DNA of 64,000 nucleotides from JBEKCD01 sp050015055 (GCA_050015055.1 JBEKCD010000005.1:191115-255114), one strand, 5' to 3'; shown: positions 16,304-25,858, counted from the stretch's first letter. The notes: generated by a model from the letters alone, not told the origin. Made by a program: numbers and translations.

Positions 16304-18130
16304 TCAAACAAGCAATAAAAGCAACATAAGAAGCAGTCCACTGACTCCGAAGACTGGGACAGCCACTCTTTTGGCTCTTTGAATCGCTTTGTCTATCAAA
16401 ATGCACAACGCTTCAAGCTGTTTTGCTCCAATGACCTTGACGCTGGGAACCGTTATGCTGCGGCATGAAACTCTCACGTTCTCCAGGTTGGCTAATGCAG
16501 AGTGCGTCGCATCTTTGATGTAGCTGATGAGCTTCTCTTTTTCGATGGCCTCGCCGACAGGGTGGTAGCCATGTTCGGTCAATATCAAAGCGCTCACTGC
16601 GTGTGTGTCGGTCGTGAATATCTCGCCCGCGTCTATGCCTAGGGAAAGCAGGGATGAAAGGATTCGTTCCCGCAGTCCAGAAACCATGTTGTTACCATCG
16701 ATGACCACGTAGGCAGCCTTCTGCTGACCAACCTGGACCACGACGACCGTAATGCCGCCGGATCCCATCCCGTCTTCAAAACTGAACTCTTGGGGCAACA
16801 CAGAGGCAGCACCGACTTCGAACGGCGACTGCTTGAGCGACAGCGCCTTGTCCAAGCACTTGGTTGCAACGTCTTTCAATGAAACCAAGGATTCCTGCAT
16901 TTCCGCTGTTCCATCAATGCTGTTATGCGCATTCACGACCGCACAGAGACCCAGACCACGTTTCTCTGCTTCTTCGCGCACAAATCTATCTAACTCTTCC
17001 GGCAAATCCTCGATAGTCTTCGGCGCAAGCGTGAACGACATGAACACGGATTTTCCGAAAACCTGACAGCAAGCAGTAGCTAGACCGTTACTGACCGTCA
17101 CAAACGGAGAAACATTCTGGTCTCGAGCTTCCAAGCTTCTCAAGCTTGCCACAACATCAGCGATGACCTTCTTGTTCTGAAGCTGCGACGCCAAATCGTA
17201 TTCATGACCAAAGAGGCCGTGAGGGACGCACGCCACGCAGCCGAACTCCGTCTCCAAGTCAGCCTTGAGCATGGCGGGCAGGAGACTGCTTCCAATATTC
17301 TTGAAGGGCCCAGGATGCACGGAAGGAACGACCACTATTGCCTTTGTTTGGGAAGAACCGAACTTCATCAAGGAAACCTCGACTTCTCGTTCTTCACCCA
17401 ACTTCTCAAGAAGGTCTTCGAACGGTGCGTTCAAGTTCGACACCCAGCTAAGCATGAAGGCTCTGAAAAGGGTCACAGACTGAACCCCAACCGCCTGCTT
17501 ACCCATCTGATTCAGCAGAAAGAGAAAGCTGAAACTCGCGGCAAAACCGATGACGACCGAAGCAAACAGAAACGCAAGGATGTTGCCCGTGAAGGGATAA
17601 CCTATTCTTGTCCAGAAAACAAGAAACGGAACTACGCTCAGAAAGGGTTGGAGAAGAGAAGCTACGAACAGCCTCTTGCGTGTCGTTGAGGAAACTGCGT
17701 TGAAAACTATGAAACGAAGAATCAGTGTTGCCGAGAACCCTAGAAGACTGAGTCGTATCCACCATTTCAAATCAGACGTTGCTGCACCCACGACCGCGCC
17801 TACAAACAAGAAGAACAGCCACACACCCCAGCAAAAAATCGAAAGCGCCATAGTTCTCCTCAAATCAAAGACTGCATCTTTCTTCAGGAACAGTGCGCTG
17901 AGGACATAATCAGCAAACAGAGTTGCGAAGAGAATACCGAGGCCCAAGAGCAGGCCTTTCTCTATTCCTAAGAAAGTTGGAAAAAGAATCAACGTTGAAA
18001 GCACGCCGCCTCCCACGCAGAAGAGTGAGAGCAGCAGGGGCACTTTGCGCGCTGAGGGCAGTCTGAACAGTGATGAATAACGTTTAACAACAACGTCCAT
18101 CGACTCTTTCAGCGAATCCCCAGCTTTCAC
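16304..18130 (-). CDS. DUF2070 family archaeal membrane protein
   Basis: The N-terminal 210 residues hold about six to seven transmembrane helices (for example VPLLLSLFCVGGGVLSTLIL and LLLGLGILFATLFADYVLSA). A large soluble domain follows, with MKFGSSQTKAIVVVPSVHPG, a histidine/asparagine-rich NAHNSIDG and TDTHAVSALILTEHGYHPVG. One helix lies at the extreme C-terminus. This is the architecture of the archaeal DUF2070 family, whose function is unknown; the His/Asp-rich soluble domain looks enzymatic. GTG start at 18130. It lies upstream of porGDAB on the same strand, a 70-base gap away. Confidence 0.8.
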   Translation of the reverse strand: MKAGDSLKESMDVVVKRYSSLFRLPSARKVPLLLSLFCVGGGVLSTLILFPTFLGIEKGLLLGLGILFATLFADYVLSALFLKKDAVFDLRRTMALSIFCWGVWLFFLFVGAVVGAATSDLKWWIRLSLLGFSATLILRFIVFNAVSSTTRKRLFVASLLQPFLSVVPFLVFWTRIGYPFTGNILAFLFASVVIGFAASFSFLFLLNQMGKQAVGVQSVTLFRAFMLSWVSNLNAPFEDLLEKLGEEREVEVSLMKFGSSQTKAIVVVPSVHPGPFKNIGSSLLPAMLKADLETEFGCVACVPHGLFGHEYDLASQLQNKKVIADVVASLRSLEARDQNVSPFVTVSNGLATACCQVFGKSVFMSFTLAPKTIEDLPEELDRFVREEAEKRGLGLCAVVNAHNSIDGTAEMQESLVSLKDVATKCLDKALSLKQSPFEVGAASVLPQEFSFEDGMGSGGITVVVVQVGQQKAAYVVIDGNNMVSGLRERILSSLLSLGIDAGEIFTTDTHAVSALILTEHGYHPVGEAIEKEKLISYIKDATHSALANLENVRVSCRSITVPSVKVIGAKQLEALCILIDKAIQRAKRVAVPVFGVSGLLLMLLLLLV

Positions 18131-18323
18131 TCAAATTCCCCTACGGAGACCTTCCTAAGAGAATAGCCCAAGCATATTAAACTGTCGCGAAACCGCGCCT
18201 CCAAATCACAACGAGAAAGCACCGTTCAAAAAATCGTTTACAGCGTTAAGTGCTGGCTTCGACCTGAAATCGACAAGAAACACGGAGGGTCTGGGGCAAT
18301 TAAAAGTGCTACCTGAACAGCGC

Positions 18324-18336
18324 ATATTTATAGAGG
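18324..18336 (+). promoter_or_regulatory. TATA box of the Sm-like gene
   Basis: The sequence CATATTTATAGAG sits 50-60 bases before the ATG at 18383. It would place transcription start near 18355-18360, which is why the upstream TTG at 18347 is not chosen as the start. Confidence 0.5.
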
Positions 18337-18382
18337 AACTGTTTTATTGTTTAAGCACCTATTACAGGGTTTTGCGAAAACA

Positions 18383-18670
18383 ATGCCAGAGCAAGATCTG
18401 CCCTTAACGATATTTCATATGCTCGAGAAGAACGTAGGGAACCAGATACGCGTGATACTGGATCCATCCTACGGTTTTGAGGGCACCTTGGCCGCCGTCA
18501 CACGCGAACCCGCCGGGATATGGCTATCAGACGCGGAAGCAGTCATCCTGCGCGCAACCATCGCTCAGCCTATACCACAGGTCGCAAGCCGAGAGGAAAG
18601 AAGCGAGATATTCGTGCACCTTAATTCAGTGCAACGAATAGAAGTAGTACACGGACCTTCTCACCGCTGA
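18383..18670 (+). CDS. Sm/LSm-like fold protein
   Basis: The 95-residue protein has an N-terminal helix and then a five-strand Sm-like pattern: VGNQIRVILDPSYGFEGTLA (Sm1-like), GIWLSDAEAVILRA, and EIFVHLNSVQRIEVV (Sm2-like position). The match is to the fold; the canonical Sm2 RG motif is missing, so it is a divergent paralogue and not the main archaeal LSm. Archaeal Sm proteins form RNA-binding rings. ATG at 18383 is preferred to TTG at 18347 because the TATA box lies too close to the latter. It is convergent with sec61-beta. Confidence 0.6.
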   Translation: MPEQDLPLTIFHMLEKNVGNQIRVILDPSYGFEGTLAAVTREPAGIWLSDAEAVILRATIAQPIPQVASREERSEIFVHLNSVQRIEVVHGPSHR

Positions 18671-18678
18671 GAAACCAT

Positions 18679-18849
18679 CTAGACCGCATGCATTAAGGCT
18701 ACGACAACTATCAATACGATTGCTAGAATGACCAAGAGTTCTGGTCTAACCTTGATGCCCTCTGTTTCCTCTTCAAAGAACCTGAGCAGCCCTGCGCTTG
18801 CAGCGGGCATCGGTGCTTTTTTGTCTTTCTTCTTCTTGCTGCTGCTCAT
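18679..18849 (-). CDS. secG: Preprotein translocase Sec61-beta subunit
   Basis: A 56-residue reading frame starts MSSSKKKKDKKAPMPAASAG and continues LLRFFEEETEGIKVRPE, then a single transmembrane helix LLVILAIVLIVVVALMHAV at the C-terminus. This is the signature of archaeal Sec61-beta, the tail-anchored small subunit of the SecYE-beta channel. ATG at 18849; the stop lies nine bases past the end of the convergent Sm-like gene. It is short enough to be missed by length cut-offs. Confidence 0.9.
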   Translation of the reverse strand: MSSSKKKKDKKAPMPAASAGLLRFFEEETEGIKVRPELLVILAIVLIVVVALMHAV

Positions 18850-18966
18850 GAGGAATCCTCTTATGTTTGACGTTTAATTTGTGTTGTTTCTCCATTATTA
18901 ATGTTGTGTCGGTTCAAAGAGTTTTTATTTCTGAGAAGTGGATAATCATGTCAACAAGGTGTCTAG

Positions 18967-20283
18967 ATGTCGTCTCCTAGAGATGAGTATAATCACGTTT
19001 TTGACCTACTTCGGCAGCATCACAAGTGGTTTCAAGAGAGCATTCCACTGATAGCAAGCGAGAACATCCCGAGTCCAGCCGTGCGGGAGACTTTGATAAC
19101 GGATTTTGGGAACCGTTACGCGGAAGGCTGGCCTGGAGAAAGGGTTTACGCAGGCTGCCGCTTCATTGACCAGGTGGAGTTTAAGTGCATCGAACTCATG
19201 AAGAAGCTTTTCAACGCTGAATTTGTGGACGTCAGGCCCATCTCGGGAGTTGTAGCAAACCTGGCCGTCTACACGGCCTTCACTGAACCAGGAGACACGC
19301 TGCTAGCCTTGTCCATCCCAAGCGGCGGGCACATAACGTCCGGCAAGAAGGAACTGGGAGGCACAGCGGGCGCTGTTAAAGGCTTAATCGTTGAGTATCT
19401 GCCGTTAGACTATAAGGAGTTGAACATAGATGTGGACAAGGCCAAGGAGAAAATTAAGGAACTTACTGCAAAGGGCAAGCCGCCGAAGTTCGTCATGTTC
19501 GGGGCAAGCGTCTTTCCATTTCCGCACCCAGTCAAGGAACTGGTTGAGACCGTCCACTCCGTAGGCGCCACGGCAGGCTACGACGCAGCACACGTGGCAG
19601 GACTAATTGCTGGCGGAAAATTCCAAGATCCTCTAAGAGAAGGCGCAGACGTTGTGAGTCTAAGCACGCACAAGACATTCTTCGGACCCCAGCATGGTGG
19701 AATCCTGTCCTGGGAGAAGAACGCCGAGAAGTTAAAAAAAGCAACGTTTCCAGGCATGGTGAGCAATCATCATCTGCACGCGGTCGCAGGGCTGACCGTT
19801 GCATGCGCTGAAATGCTTGAATTCGGAAATGAATACGCGGCTCAGGTGGTCAAGAACGCCAAGGCCTTGGCACAGGCGCTGTACGAGAGAGGCTTCAACG
19901 TCTTGGCCGAGCACAAAGGGTTCACGCAGTCACACGTGATTCTAATAGACATAGTGAAACTCGGTGACGGTGGCACGATCGAAGAGACTCTGGAAAAGGC
20001 GAACATAATCATAAACAGAAACCTGTTGCCATACGACATCAAAGAAGGAAGGCACTTCATGCACCCCGGCGGCATAAGAATGGGCGTTTCAGAAGTTACG
20101 AGGCTCGGAATGAAAGAGAGCGAGATGGTGGAGATTGCAGAGCTCGTCAAACGTGTGATCATCGACAAGGAACCCTTGGAGAAGGTGCGTGCTGACGTTG
20201 CTAATTTCAGAAAAGACTACCAGAAAGTGCACTACTGCTTCGAGGACGCCACAGAAGCCTACAAGTACATAAAAATTCGCTAA
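18967..20283 (+). CDS. glyA: Serine hydroxymethyltransferase
   Basis: This 438-residue PLP enzyme has SIPLIASENIPSPAVRETLI, FGNRYAEGWPGERVYAGC, AGYDAAHVAGLIAGG (Asp/His contacts to PLP) and VVSLSTHKTFFGPQHGG with the Schiff-base lysine. It interconverts serine and glycine using tetrahydrofolate or tetrahydromethanopterin; archaeal enzymes often use the latter. Internal sequence differs from bacterial GlyA in the way archaeal forms do (GGHITSGKKELGG). The ATG at 18967 is divergent from sec61-beta. Confidence 0.94.
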   Translation: MSSPRDEYNHVFDLLRQHHKWFQESIPLIASENIPSPAVRETLITDFGNRYAEGWPGERVYAGCRFIDQVEFKCIELMKKLFNAEFVDVRPISGVVANLAVYTAFTEPGDTLLALSIPSGGHITSGKKELGGTAGAVKGLIVEYLPLDYKELNIDVDKAKEKIKELTAKGKPPKFVMFGASVFPFPHPVKELVETVHSVGATAGYDAAHVAGLIAGGKFQDPLREGADVVSLSTHKTFFGPQHGGILSWEKNAEKLKKATFPGMVSNHHLHAVAGLTVACAEMLEFGNEYAAQVVKNAKALAQALYERGFNVLAEHKGFTQSHVILIDIVKLGDGGTIEETLEKANIIINRNLLPYDIKEGRHFMHPGGIRMGVSEVTRLGMKESEMVEIAELVKRVIIDKEPLEKVRADVANFRKDYQKVHYCFEDATEAYKYIKIR

Positions 20284-20396
20284 GCGTCATGGCGCTTTCA
20301 AATGTCCAAACTCAGCCATTCCCCCGTCTGCCAACCTAAACGATCATCTTTAGTTTTGCCCGTCGCTTCCTAGATAGAGAGAGGAGATGGAGACAC

Positions 20397-20684
20397 TTGC
20401 ACATCAGAGAGTTTCAGGAGATGATGAAGAATCTGTACCTCCACAGAGATTCAGAGCGTGGAGTAGCCGGAACCTATGATTGGCTTGTGGATGAAGTTGA
20501 GGAACTCGGTGAAGCGTTGAACGGAACCGACAAAGAAGAGTTGCAGAAGGAGTTTGCTGATGTTATCGCATGGTTGGCTTCTCTTGCGAACATAACCGGG
20601 GTGGATCTTGAGAGGGCCACTGTTGCAAAATACGACCATAAATGTCCAAAGTGCGGATGTTCACCATGCGCGTGCACGTTCTAG
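20397..20684 (+). CDS. MazG-like nucleotide pyrophosphohydrolase
   Basis: The 95-residue protein matches the all-alpha NTP pyrophosphohydrolase fold: WLVDEVEELGEALNG supplies the first E-x-x-E pair, and EEFADVIAWLASLAN-like sequence (KEFADVIAWLASLANITGVD) the E-x-x-D metal site. Such enzymes hydrolyse non-canonical or excess NTPs to NMP and PPi. The C-terminus CPKCGCSPCAC is an added small metal-binding motif. The TTG start is supported by GAGAGGAGATGG upstream. It overlaps the convergent winged-helix gene by four bases. Confidence 0.82.
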   Translation: MHIREFQEMMKNLYLHRDSERGVAGTYDWLVDEVEELGEALNGTDKEELQKEFADVIAWLASLANITGVDLERATVAKYDHKCPKCGCSPCACTF

Positions 20685-20953
20685 CCCGTGTTCGCGAGGC
20701 GTTTCTGTCCCGCTCCCGTAAGCGTCCAAACAGCGTTTTTTCCGCCTACGCGCCGTACAATCCCCTCTGATTGAAGAAGCTTCAAATGGTGCATGGCGAT
20801 GCCATAGTGCATCGCAGCTTCTTTTGTAATCGTTTTCGCATCGCCTGAACCTCTTTCCAGAGCGTTGAGTATCTTGGTTCGAGCCCTAAGCCCGAGGCGT
20901 ACGTTCCTCAGGTTCGTCAAGTAAGCGTTCGGATGGTAAATCTCCTTCATCAT
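20681..20953 (-). CDS. Small winged-helix transcriptional regulator
   Basis: The 90-residue protein is one winged-helix domain: RARTKILNALERGSGDAKTI, a recognition helix in AMHYGIAMHHLKLLQSEG and the wing IVRRVGGKNAVWTLTGAGQK. It resembles archaeal ArsR/MarR-like single-domain regulators. No ligand-binding cysteines are seen. It lies immediately downstream of the PolD large-subunit start side and is transcribed in the same direction as polC, ending past it; a role in regulating nucleotide metabolism near mazG is only a guess. Confidence 0.7.
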   Translation of the reverse strand: MMKEIYHPNAYLTNLRNVRLGLRARTKILNALERGSGDAKTITKEAAMHYGIAMHHLKLLQSEGIVRRVGGKNAVWTLTGAGQKRLANTG

Positions 20954-20996
20954 GCCTGTTCACAGATAATGTATCCTTCTGCGTAGAAAAGTCTTG

Positions 20997-23900
20997 TTAG
21001 GCAAAGTCTGTGAGACAAATCTGTTTTTGTTTCTTGCTGTCAAACAGGGCTCTGATCTCTTCTTTGATGAGATCGATTCTCTGTGTGTAGTACTTGGGTA
21101 GATCGTATCTCTCAACTAGGCCTTGAGCCGCTTCCAAGTATTTCTCGATTCCGCCGCGGTAGACGGTCAGCGTCAGTTGTCCCCCGCATGAGGGGCACTT
21201 GCCGCGTAGCGGCAGGCGTCGGAAGTGCCTGTTGCACGCTTTGCATCTGAACCCTTGCGTTGAGAAGGCTCGTAGGTTTCCGGCGATGTCTCGCATGAAG
21301 TGTTTAGTCAGGACTTTCAAGGCCACTTTCTTTGCGTCTACAGCCTCAATTTTATCTGCTAGTTCAAGTTGACTGTTCAGTTTTTCAACCATCGTTTTGA
21401 ACTGTTTGTAGGCGCTTCTTGGGTTTCCCATGCTGATGTTTGACACTGGAGTCGTGTAGTTGAAACCCTCGAACTGTGCCTCGGTGCCGAGGCGATGCCC
21501 GATAAGGTCCACGAGAGAACTAGCCTGTCTGGCCTCAACTCTCTCCCATGTTTTTTCGTAAAACTCAAGGGGATAAGCGCGGGCAACATCAAAGTCGTGT
21601 GCCTGTCTCTGCACCTCTTTCGTGTTAACAACCGGAATCAGAAGCAACGGAGCATCCATTATGCCGCCTATTTGGGCAGGCAGGTACTCGCGTGAAAAGT
21701 TCAGCAGAGTGTCCATCGCGAGCATCAGAGTGTCTTCGTCGCCGTCACAGTCCCTACGCTTGGCAGAATGCCAAACCGGATGAGCATAGCAGACGCTTAG
21801 GTTTGTGAAGCCCACGATACGTCCCAGGATGCCGACGCAGGTGTGAGGGGCCAGACCGACGATGACGTGCCCCACAAGGTCCTCTTCACGTTTGACGTTG
21901 TAGTAATGTGGGAGTCCGTAGACCTTTGTTAAGAGTTCGTCTGTGAAGCTTGCTATTTCTAGAAAGTATTCTGCACCTGCAATTGGAATAACAACGTCTT
22001 GAATTTTCAACTCGCAAACTTGATTCTCATCCGTCAAGTTTGCGCCAAAAATGTCGTAAGTGTATCCCATCTGCCTGAGCTTCTCAACAGGAACTCCGAT
22101 TTCGCCAGGCTTGAAATGCGTTAGCGGTGCATTGGTGGCATCGAACCGAATTGTCCCATCCTTGTAGACCGACAGAGCGTGTTTTGCACGCAGTACTCCC
22201 TTCTCGAGCATCTCCGGTGTCTTCGTCTCATTCGTAAGACCCTTGACGCCCTTAAGGATCTTCGGCATCGAAACGCCTAAGCAGCCACACGTACTTTCAA
22301 GCGATTCCTTGAAGTTAACAACCTGCTTCTGAAACTGCCTAGCAGGAATCTTGCACACTGGACACACATTTTCCTTCAAACTCTTTCCGCATCTGGGGCA
22401 ACTTTTCTCGGAGACAGTCTCTGTTCCGCAGACAGGGCACTTGATGCGAAAAGTGAAGGTCTTGCAGTTGGGACACTTACGCCTGACGACTTCCACGAAC
22501 GTTGGTGCCCGTTTTGCAGCATCAACCAAGTCTCGCTGTGAACCTCCCGCTAGACCAACCGGAAAGAGAACATGAACGAGCGGTTTCATCTCCCTTCTCT
22601 TTGCTTTCTCTGGCCTTCCCATTCTAGCCCCTACGAAGGTTGGAGCCTTATCCCCTATTTTGATGCTTGAAAGCGTGCAAATCGCTTGCAGAACGGATTT
22701 GGCCGAGGACAGGTCTATGCTGCAGGAAGAAGTGTAACCTAAGCAAAGCGCAAACGCTTGTGCATCTTCATCAGCGATGGTGATATGGCCGGCGGACACC
22801 CTGTGCGGCAGGTATATCAATTCTAAAGCATGTTTGACACTCGGTTCTGTGTCTCCAGTTATCCTGCAGACAACGCCAGCTTCAGTCTGAACTTCGGAGC
22901 TGAGAAGCCACCTTCTTAACAATGTGACGTCGTCAACCGAGGCGAGGTTCGACCAAAAGAAGGTGAAAACCGGATGCAGAGGCACGTTCAAAGTGAATGC
23001 AAGGGCTACGGCCTCTCCGATGTCAGGCTTCTTCGTGAACGGATCCTCTAAGAAAGACTTCAGTTTCTCCGCAGGGATTTTCGCGGCCTTGCCTGCGTCT
23101 TCCAGGTTTCCACTGTATTTCTCCATAATCGCTTTTTGGACATCTTCAGCCCACCATTCTTCAACATACCCCGAGGGCACCAGCTGTCTGCTGCTGTAGA
23201 GGAAATCTCCAACACTGATGAGGATGTCGCCCAAGAACAGTATCTTCTCAATTTTGTCTTTCAACCCGCCGAAGTTTTCATTGGTGACTCGGTAAACAGA
23301 TCCATCGTTCAGACGAACCACTGGGCCCTCAATTACATCGACTGGGATGGCGATTCCGCCTTTTCCAGGAAGCTCCATCCTCAACTGGGTTCCTGCCGCC
23401 AAGAATCCTTGCAGCACAAGCATTGTTGTCGGGTTTATACCAACGGCGGTTAGCCCGGTGTTTCGTGACCTGCCATACCTCAAACGGAAACCACCGCGTC
23501 TAGATGGGAATGAGAATACTGGTCTGCCTGCAATTACATCGTCCATGAAGCCTGCAGATTTTTTTTCGGATTTGACGTGAAGCTCTTGAAGCCAATCCCA
23601 TCCTTGGAAACCAAGCTTTCCAATAATGTTCAGAACCTTCTGAGCTCTTCCGACAATGCCGTCGTTCACGACTCTGAGAGCTCCCCCCCTGACACGATTC
23701 GTCTCTATGCGCGGAAGGTTTCTGTAAGAAGAAACTTCAATGGGGTCAGATTCGGTGCCGGTTACTTCCACCGGAATCCACTGCAGCGCTTTCCGCAGCT
23801 CATCGTCGGGAATGTGATATTGGAAACCTGCCACGGACCGCTCGTAGACTCTCAGTTCCTCAATGAACCTCGATATCTCCTCTTCAGTCGGCTTGTAACG

Positions 23901-24401
23901 GTCAAGTCCCAGCTGCTTTCGAACGAAGTCTCCCACGACCAGCGTCAAGGCCTGATCAGTCCCTCCGGCTGACCGTATGGGCCCGGCGAAGTAAATGGCA
24001 AGATAATGCGTATGATCGCTGTTCGCCTTGATGCTGACTTTTGCCACACCCTGGATCGGAGCAGCGGTCAATCCCTCCGTGAAGATTGCCAGAGACGTTC
24101 GTATGGCTTGTTCAGCGGCGGCTTCGGCTTCCAAATGCCCAAACTTGCCGTAAATTACCTCTTCAGTAACTTTGAAAGCAAGTTCCTCTCGAGGAAGCTT
24201 GGAGCTTAGATCCCGAATGCTCTGGGCAACGCCTTTGGGCCCTACAAGTCCCTCCACGAGATCGGCCAGGTCCTTGGCAACTATGCACTCGGTCTTCAAC
24301 GCCGGATCGAGTCCTTTTAGTCTTGCCACATTGCTGATTGCATAAAGCTGCTCAAGCTTCGCTTCCAACGACTCTACATACTGTTTGTAACCTTCGCTCA
24401 T
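20997..24401 (-). CDS. polC: DNA polymerase D large subunit DP2
   Basis: The 1134-residue catalytic subunit of archaeal PolD. It shows IKANSDHTHYLAIYFAGPIR and SAGGTDQALTLVVGDFVRKQ near the N-terminus, RRGGFRLRYGRSRNTGL, zinc-ribbon clusters near 650-700 (CPNCKTFTFRIKCPVCG, CPRCGKSLKENVCPVC), the catalytic KRRDCDGDEDTLMLAMD with its acidic residues, and a C-terminal zinc finger (CKACNRHFRRLP, CPSCGG). No intein is present, unlike several relatives. PolD is the main replicase in most archaea outside Crenarchaeota. It shares this window with DP1 and Orc1. Confidence 0.96.
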   Translation of the reverse strand: MSEGYKQYVESLEAKLEQLYAISNVARLKGLDPALKTECIVAKDLADLVEGLVGPKGVAQSIRDLSSKLPREELAFKVTEEVIYGKFGHLEAEAAAEQAIRTSLAIFTEGLTAAPIQGVAKVSIKANSDHTHYLAIYFAGPIRSAGGTDQALTLVVGDFVRKQLGLDRYKPTEEEISRFIEELRVYERSVAGFQYHIPDDELRKALQWIPVEVTGTESDPIEVSSYRNLPRIETNRVRGGALRVVNDGIVGRAQKVLNIIGKLGFQGWDWLQELHVKSEKKSAGFMDDVIAGRPVFSFPSRRGGFRLRYGRSRNTGLTAVGINPTTMLVLQGFLAAGTQLRMELPGKGGIAIPVDVIEGPVVRLNDGSVYRVTNENFGGLKDKIEKILFLGDILISVGDFLYSSRQLVPSGYVEEWWAEDVQKAIMEKYSGNLEDAGKAAKIPAEKLKSFLEDPFTKKPDIGEAVALAFTLNVPLHPVFTFFWSNLASVDDVTLLRRWLLSSEVQTEAGVVCRITGDTEPSVKHALELIYLPHRVSAGHITIADEDAQAFALCLGYTSSCSIDLSSAKSVLQAICTLSSIKIGDKAPTFVGARMGRPEKAKRREMKPLVHVLFPVGLAGGSQRDLVDAAKRAPTFVEVVRRKCPNCKTFTFRIKCPVCGTETVSEKSCPRCGKSLKENVCPVCKIPARQFQKQVVNFKESLESTCGCLGVSMPKILKGVKGLTNETKTPEMLEKGVLRAKHALSVYKDGTIRFDATNAPLTHFKPGEIGVPVEKLRQMGYTYDIFGANLTDENQVCELKIQDVVIPIAGAEYFLEIASFTDELLTKVYGLPHYYNVKREEDLVGHVIVGLAPHTCVGILGRIVGFTNLSVCYAHPVWHSAKRRDCDGDEDTLMLAMDTLLNFSREYLPAQIGGIMDAPLLLIPVVNTKEVQRQAHDFDVARAYPLEFYEKTWERVEARQASSLVDLIGHRLGTEAQFEGFNYTTPVSNISMGNPRSAYKQFKTMVEKLNSQLELADKIEAVDAKKVALKVLTKHFMRDIAGNLRAFSTQGFRCKACNRHFRRLPLRGKCPSCGGQLTLTVYRGGIEKYLEAAQGLVERYDLPKYYTQRIDLIKEEIRALFDSKKQKQICLTDFA

Positions 24402-24504
24402 CTGGCCGTCCAGTTTCTCTCCCCTCGCAGACCTTTCTGTTTGAAAGAAGCCTATTTCTGTTTTCCTACAGAAAAAAAGTCAAAAAGCGTTTGGCTAGAG
24501 AGGT

Positions 24505-24825
24505 CTATTCCGTGTGGATTCTACACAAAAACAGTGTGACCCATTTTTCCTTCGGACGCCCAGTGGCCTCTTGGTATGCCTCTTTCGCGAGTTTGCCTCT
24601 CGTCTCGGCACAATCTTTGCAAAGAGCATGCCTCATATCAGACGGACCGTCGCACACACCGCAATTCAACAGCAAAACCTCGCCTAAGCCTCGCAACGTT
24701 GTCCATGAGTATTCATGCTCATCGTACTGCGGTTCAAAATCCGGCCATATTTCATACATCGGATCGTCGCAAAGCTTTTTCAAAGCGTTAAAGTAGTTTT
24801 CAAAAGCCGTCAAAGGGCTTTTCAC
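24505..24825 (-). CDS. Small zinc-binding protein, unknown function
   Basis: This 106-residue protein has an aromatic, acidic first half (MYEIWPDFEPQYDEHEYSW) and then two CxxC pairs, CGVCDGP and CKDCAET, suggestive of one zinc site. The rest is helical with a basic end. I do not recognise a family. The ATG overlaps the stop of the GGGP synthase gene by four bases, so it is co-translated with Elf1 and GGGP synthase, three conserved-looking genes in one operon. Confidence 0.65.
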   Translation of the reverse strand: MKSPLTAFENYFNALKKLCDDPMYEIWPDFEPQYDEHEYSWTTLRGLGEVLLLNCGVCDGPSDMRHALCKDCAETRGKLAKEAYQEATGRPKEKWVTLFLCRIHTE

Positions 24826-25589
24826 GCTCTGCCGCGCTTTATGCCCTCGATAATCTCTGAAACTCGGCGTCTCATGCCGGATTCTTCTACGACGTTTCCC
24901 GTGACAATGATATCCGCGCCTGCCGAGGCGGCGGCTAACGCTTGTTCTCGCGATCTGATGCCTCCGCCCACAATCATTGGAATGTCAACGTAATGCCTTA
25001 CCACCCGAATCATGTCGGGCGGAACAGGGTTCTTCGCTCCTGACCCGGCTTCCAAATAGATGAAACGCATTCCGAGGTACTGCCCAGCCAGTGCATGTGC
25101 CACGGCGAGTTCAGGCTTGTTGTAAGGGATTGGAATTGCCTTGCCCACGACGCCTGCTGTACCGCCTTCGCCGGCGATCAGGTATCCGAGGGGAATGGGT
25201 TCTATACCGAACTTTTTGACGAGTGGTGCACCCAGAATTTGGGCTCCCATCAGGAAATATGGATCGACAGAGTTTAAGAGAGACATGAACCATATGGCAT
25301 CGGCGTAACGGCTTATGCCCGTGACGTTGTTCGGAAAGAGGATTATCGGTATCTTTACAGTGCGTTTTACAGCCTTGACCACGTCATCAAGATGCGCTGA
25401 GGAAACGAACGTTGAACCGCCAATCATTATTGCCGAGGTGTCGCTCAGTTTTGCCTTGTTCACGATTCTGGAAGCCTGAGGAGGAGTTACCTCTTCAGGA
25501 TCTATGAGGGTTATGTGGATTGAGCCTTCGGACTTGATTTTGTCAAGGAGGTATTTCTCAACATTTCCCAACATATCAACAGGCCTCAT
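24822..25589 (-). CDS. Geranylgeranylglyceryl phosphate synthase
   Basis: This TIM-barrel prenyltransferase has HITLIDPEEVTPPQASRI at the N-terminus, AIMIGGSTFVSSAHLDD, ILFPNNVTGISRYADAIWFM, FIYLEAGSGAKNPVP, and IVGGGIRSREQALAAASAGA for glycerol-phosphate binding. It joins sn-glycerol-1-phosphate to geranylgeranyl diphosphate, the first committed step of archaeal membrane lipid synthesis. ATG at 25589 overlaps the elf1 stop as TGATG. Length 255 residues is normal. Confidence 0.92.
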   Translation of the reverse strand: MRPVDMLGNVEKYLLDKIKSEGSIHITLIDPEEVTPPQASRIVNKAKLSDTSAIMIGGSTFVSSAHLDDVVKAVKRTVKIPIILFPNNVTGISRYADAIWFMSLLNSVDPYFLMGAQILGAPLVKKFGIEPIPLGYLIAGEGGTAGVVGKAIPIPYNKPELAVAHALAGQYLGMRFIYLEAGSGAKNPVPPDMIRVVRHYVDIPMIVGGGIRSREQALAAASAGADIIVTGNVVEESGMRRRVSEIIEGIKRGRA

Positions 25590-25858
25590 CAAGCACCTTT
25601 AATCGCCGGTGCAGAGGGTGTTCTTGAACCCCCGTAAACCTTGTCAGTAAACATGCAGTAAACGTCAATCTCGCCCTGCGCGGGTTTAACCGGAAACTCA
25701 TCCTTGAGACCACAACTGCCACAAGCCACGACTGCACGTCCCTGGTCCCGCATTATCTCGACCCTGATAGATTCCTTCCCACATCGGGGACAAGAAAAGA
25801 GTTTCGGCAAATGCTTCTTGGGAATGCGAACGACCTTTTTCCTTCTTCTTCCCATCAT
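25589..25858 (-). CDS. Elf1-like zinc-ribbon transcription elongation factor
   Basis: An 89-residue protein with a basic N-terminus (GRRRKKVVRIPKKHLPKLFS) followed by a C-x2-C...C-x2-C zinc ribbon, CPRCGKESIRVEIMRDQG and VACGSCGLKDEF. This is the arrangement of Elf1, which binds RNA polymerase and helps elongation through chromatin; homologues occur in eukaryotes and in TACK and Asgard archaea. The ATG at 25858 follows AGAAGGA. It heads the operon with GGGP synthase and the small zinc protein. Confidence 0.8.
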   Translation of the reverse strand: MMGRRRKKVVRIPKKHLPKLFSCPRCGKESIRVEIMRDQGRAVVACGSCGLKDEFPVKPAQGEIDVYCMFTDKVYGGSRTPSAPAIKGA

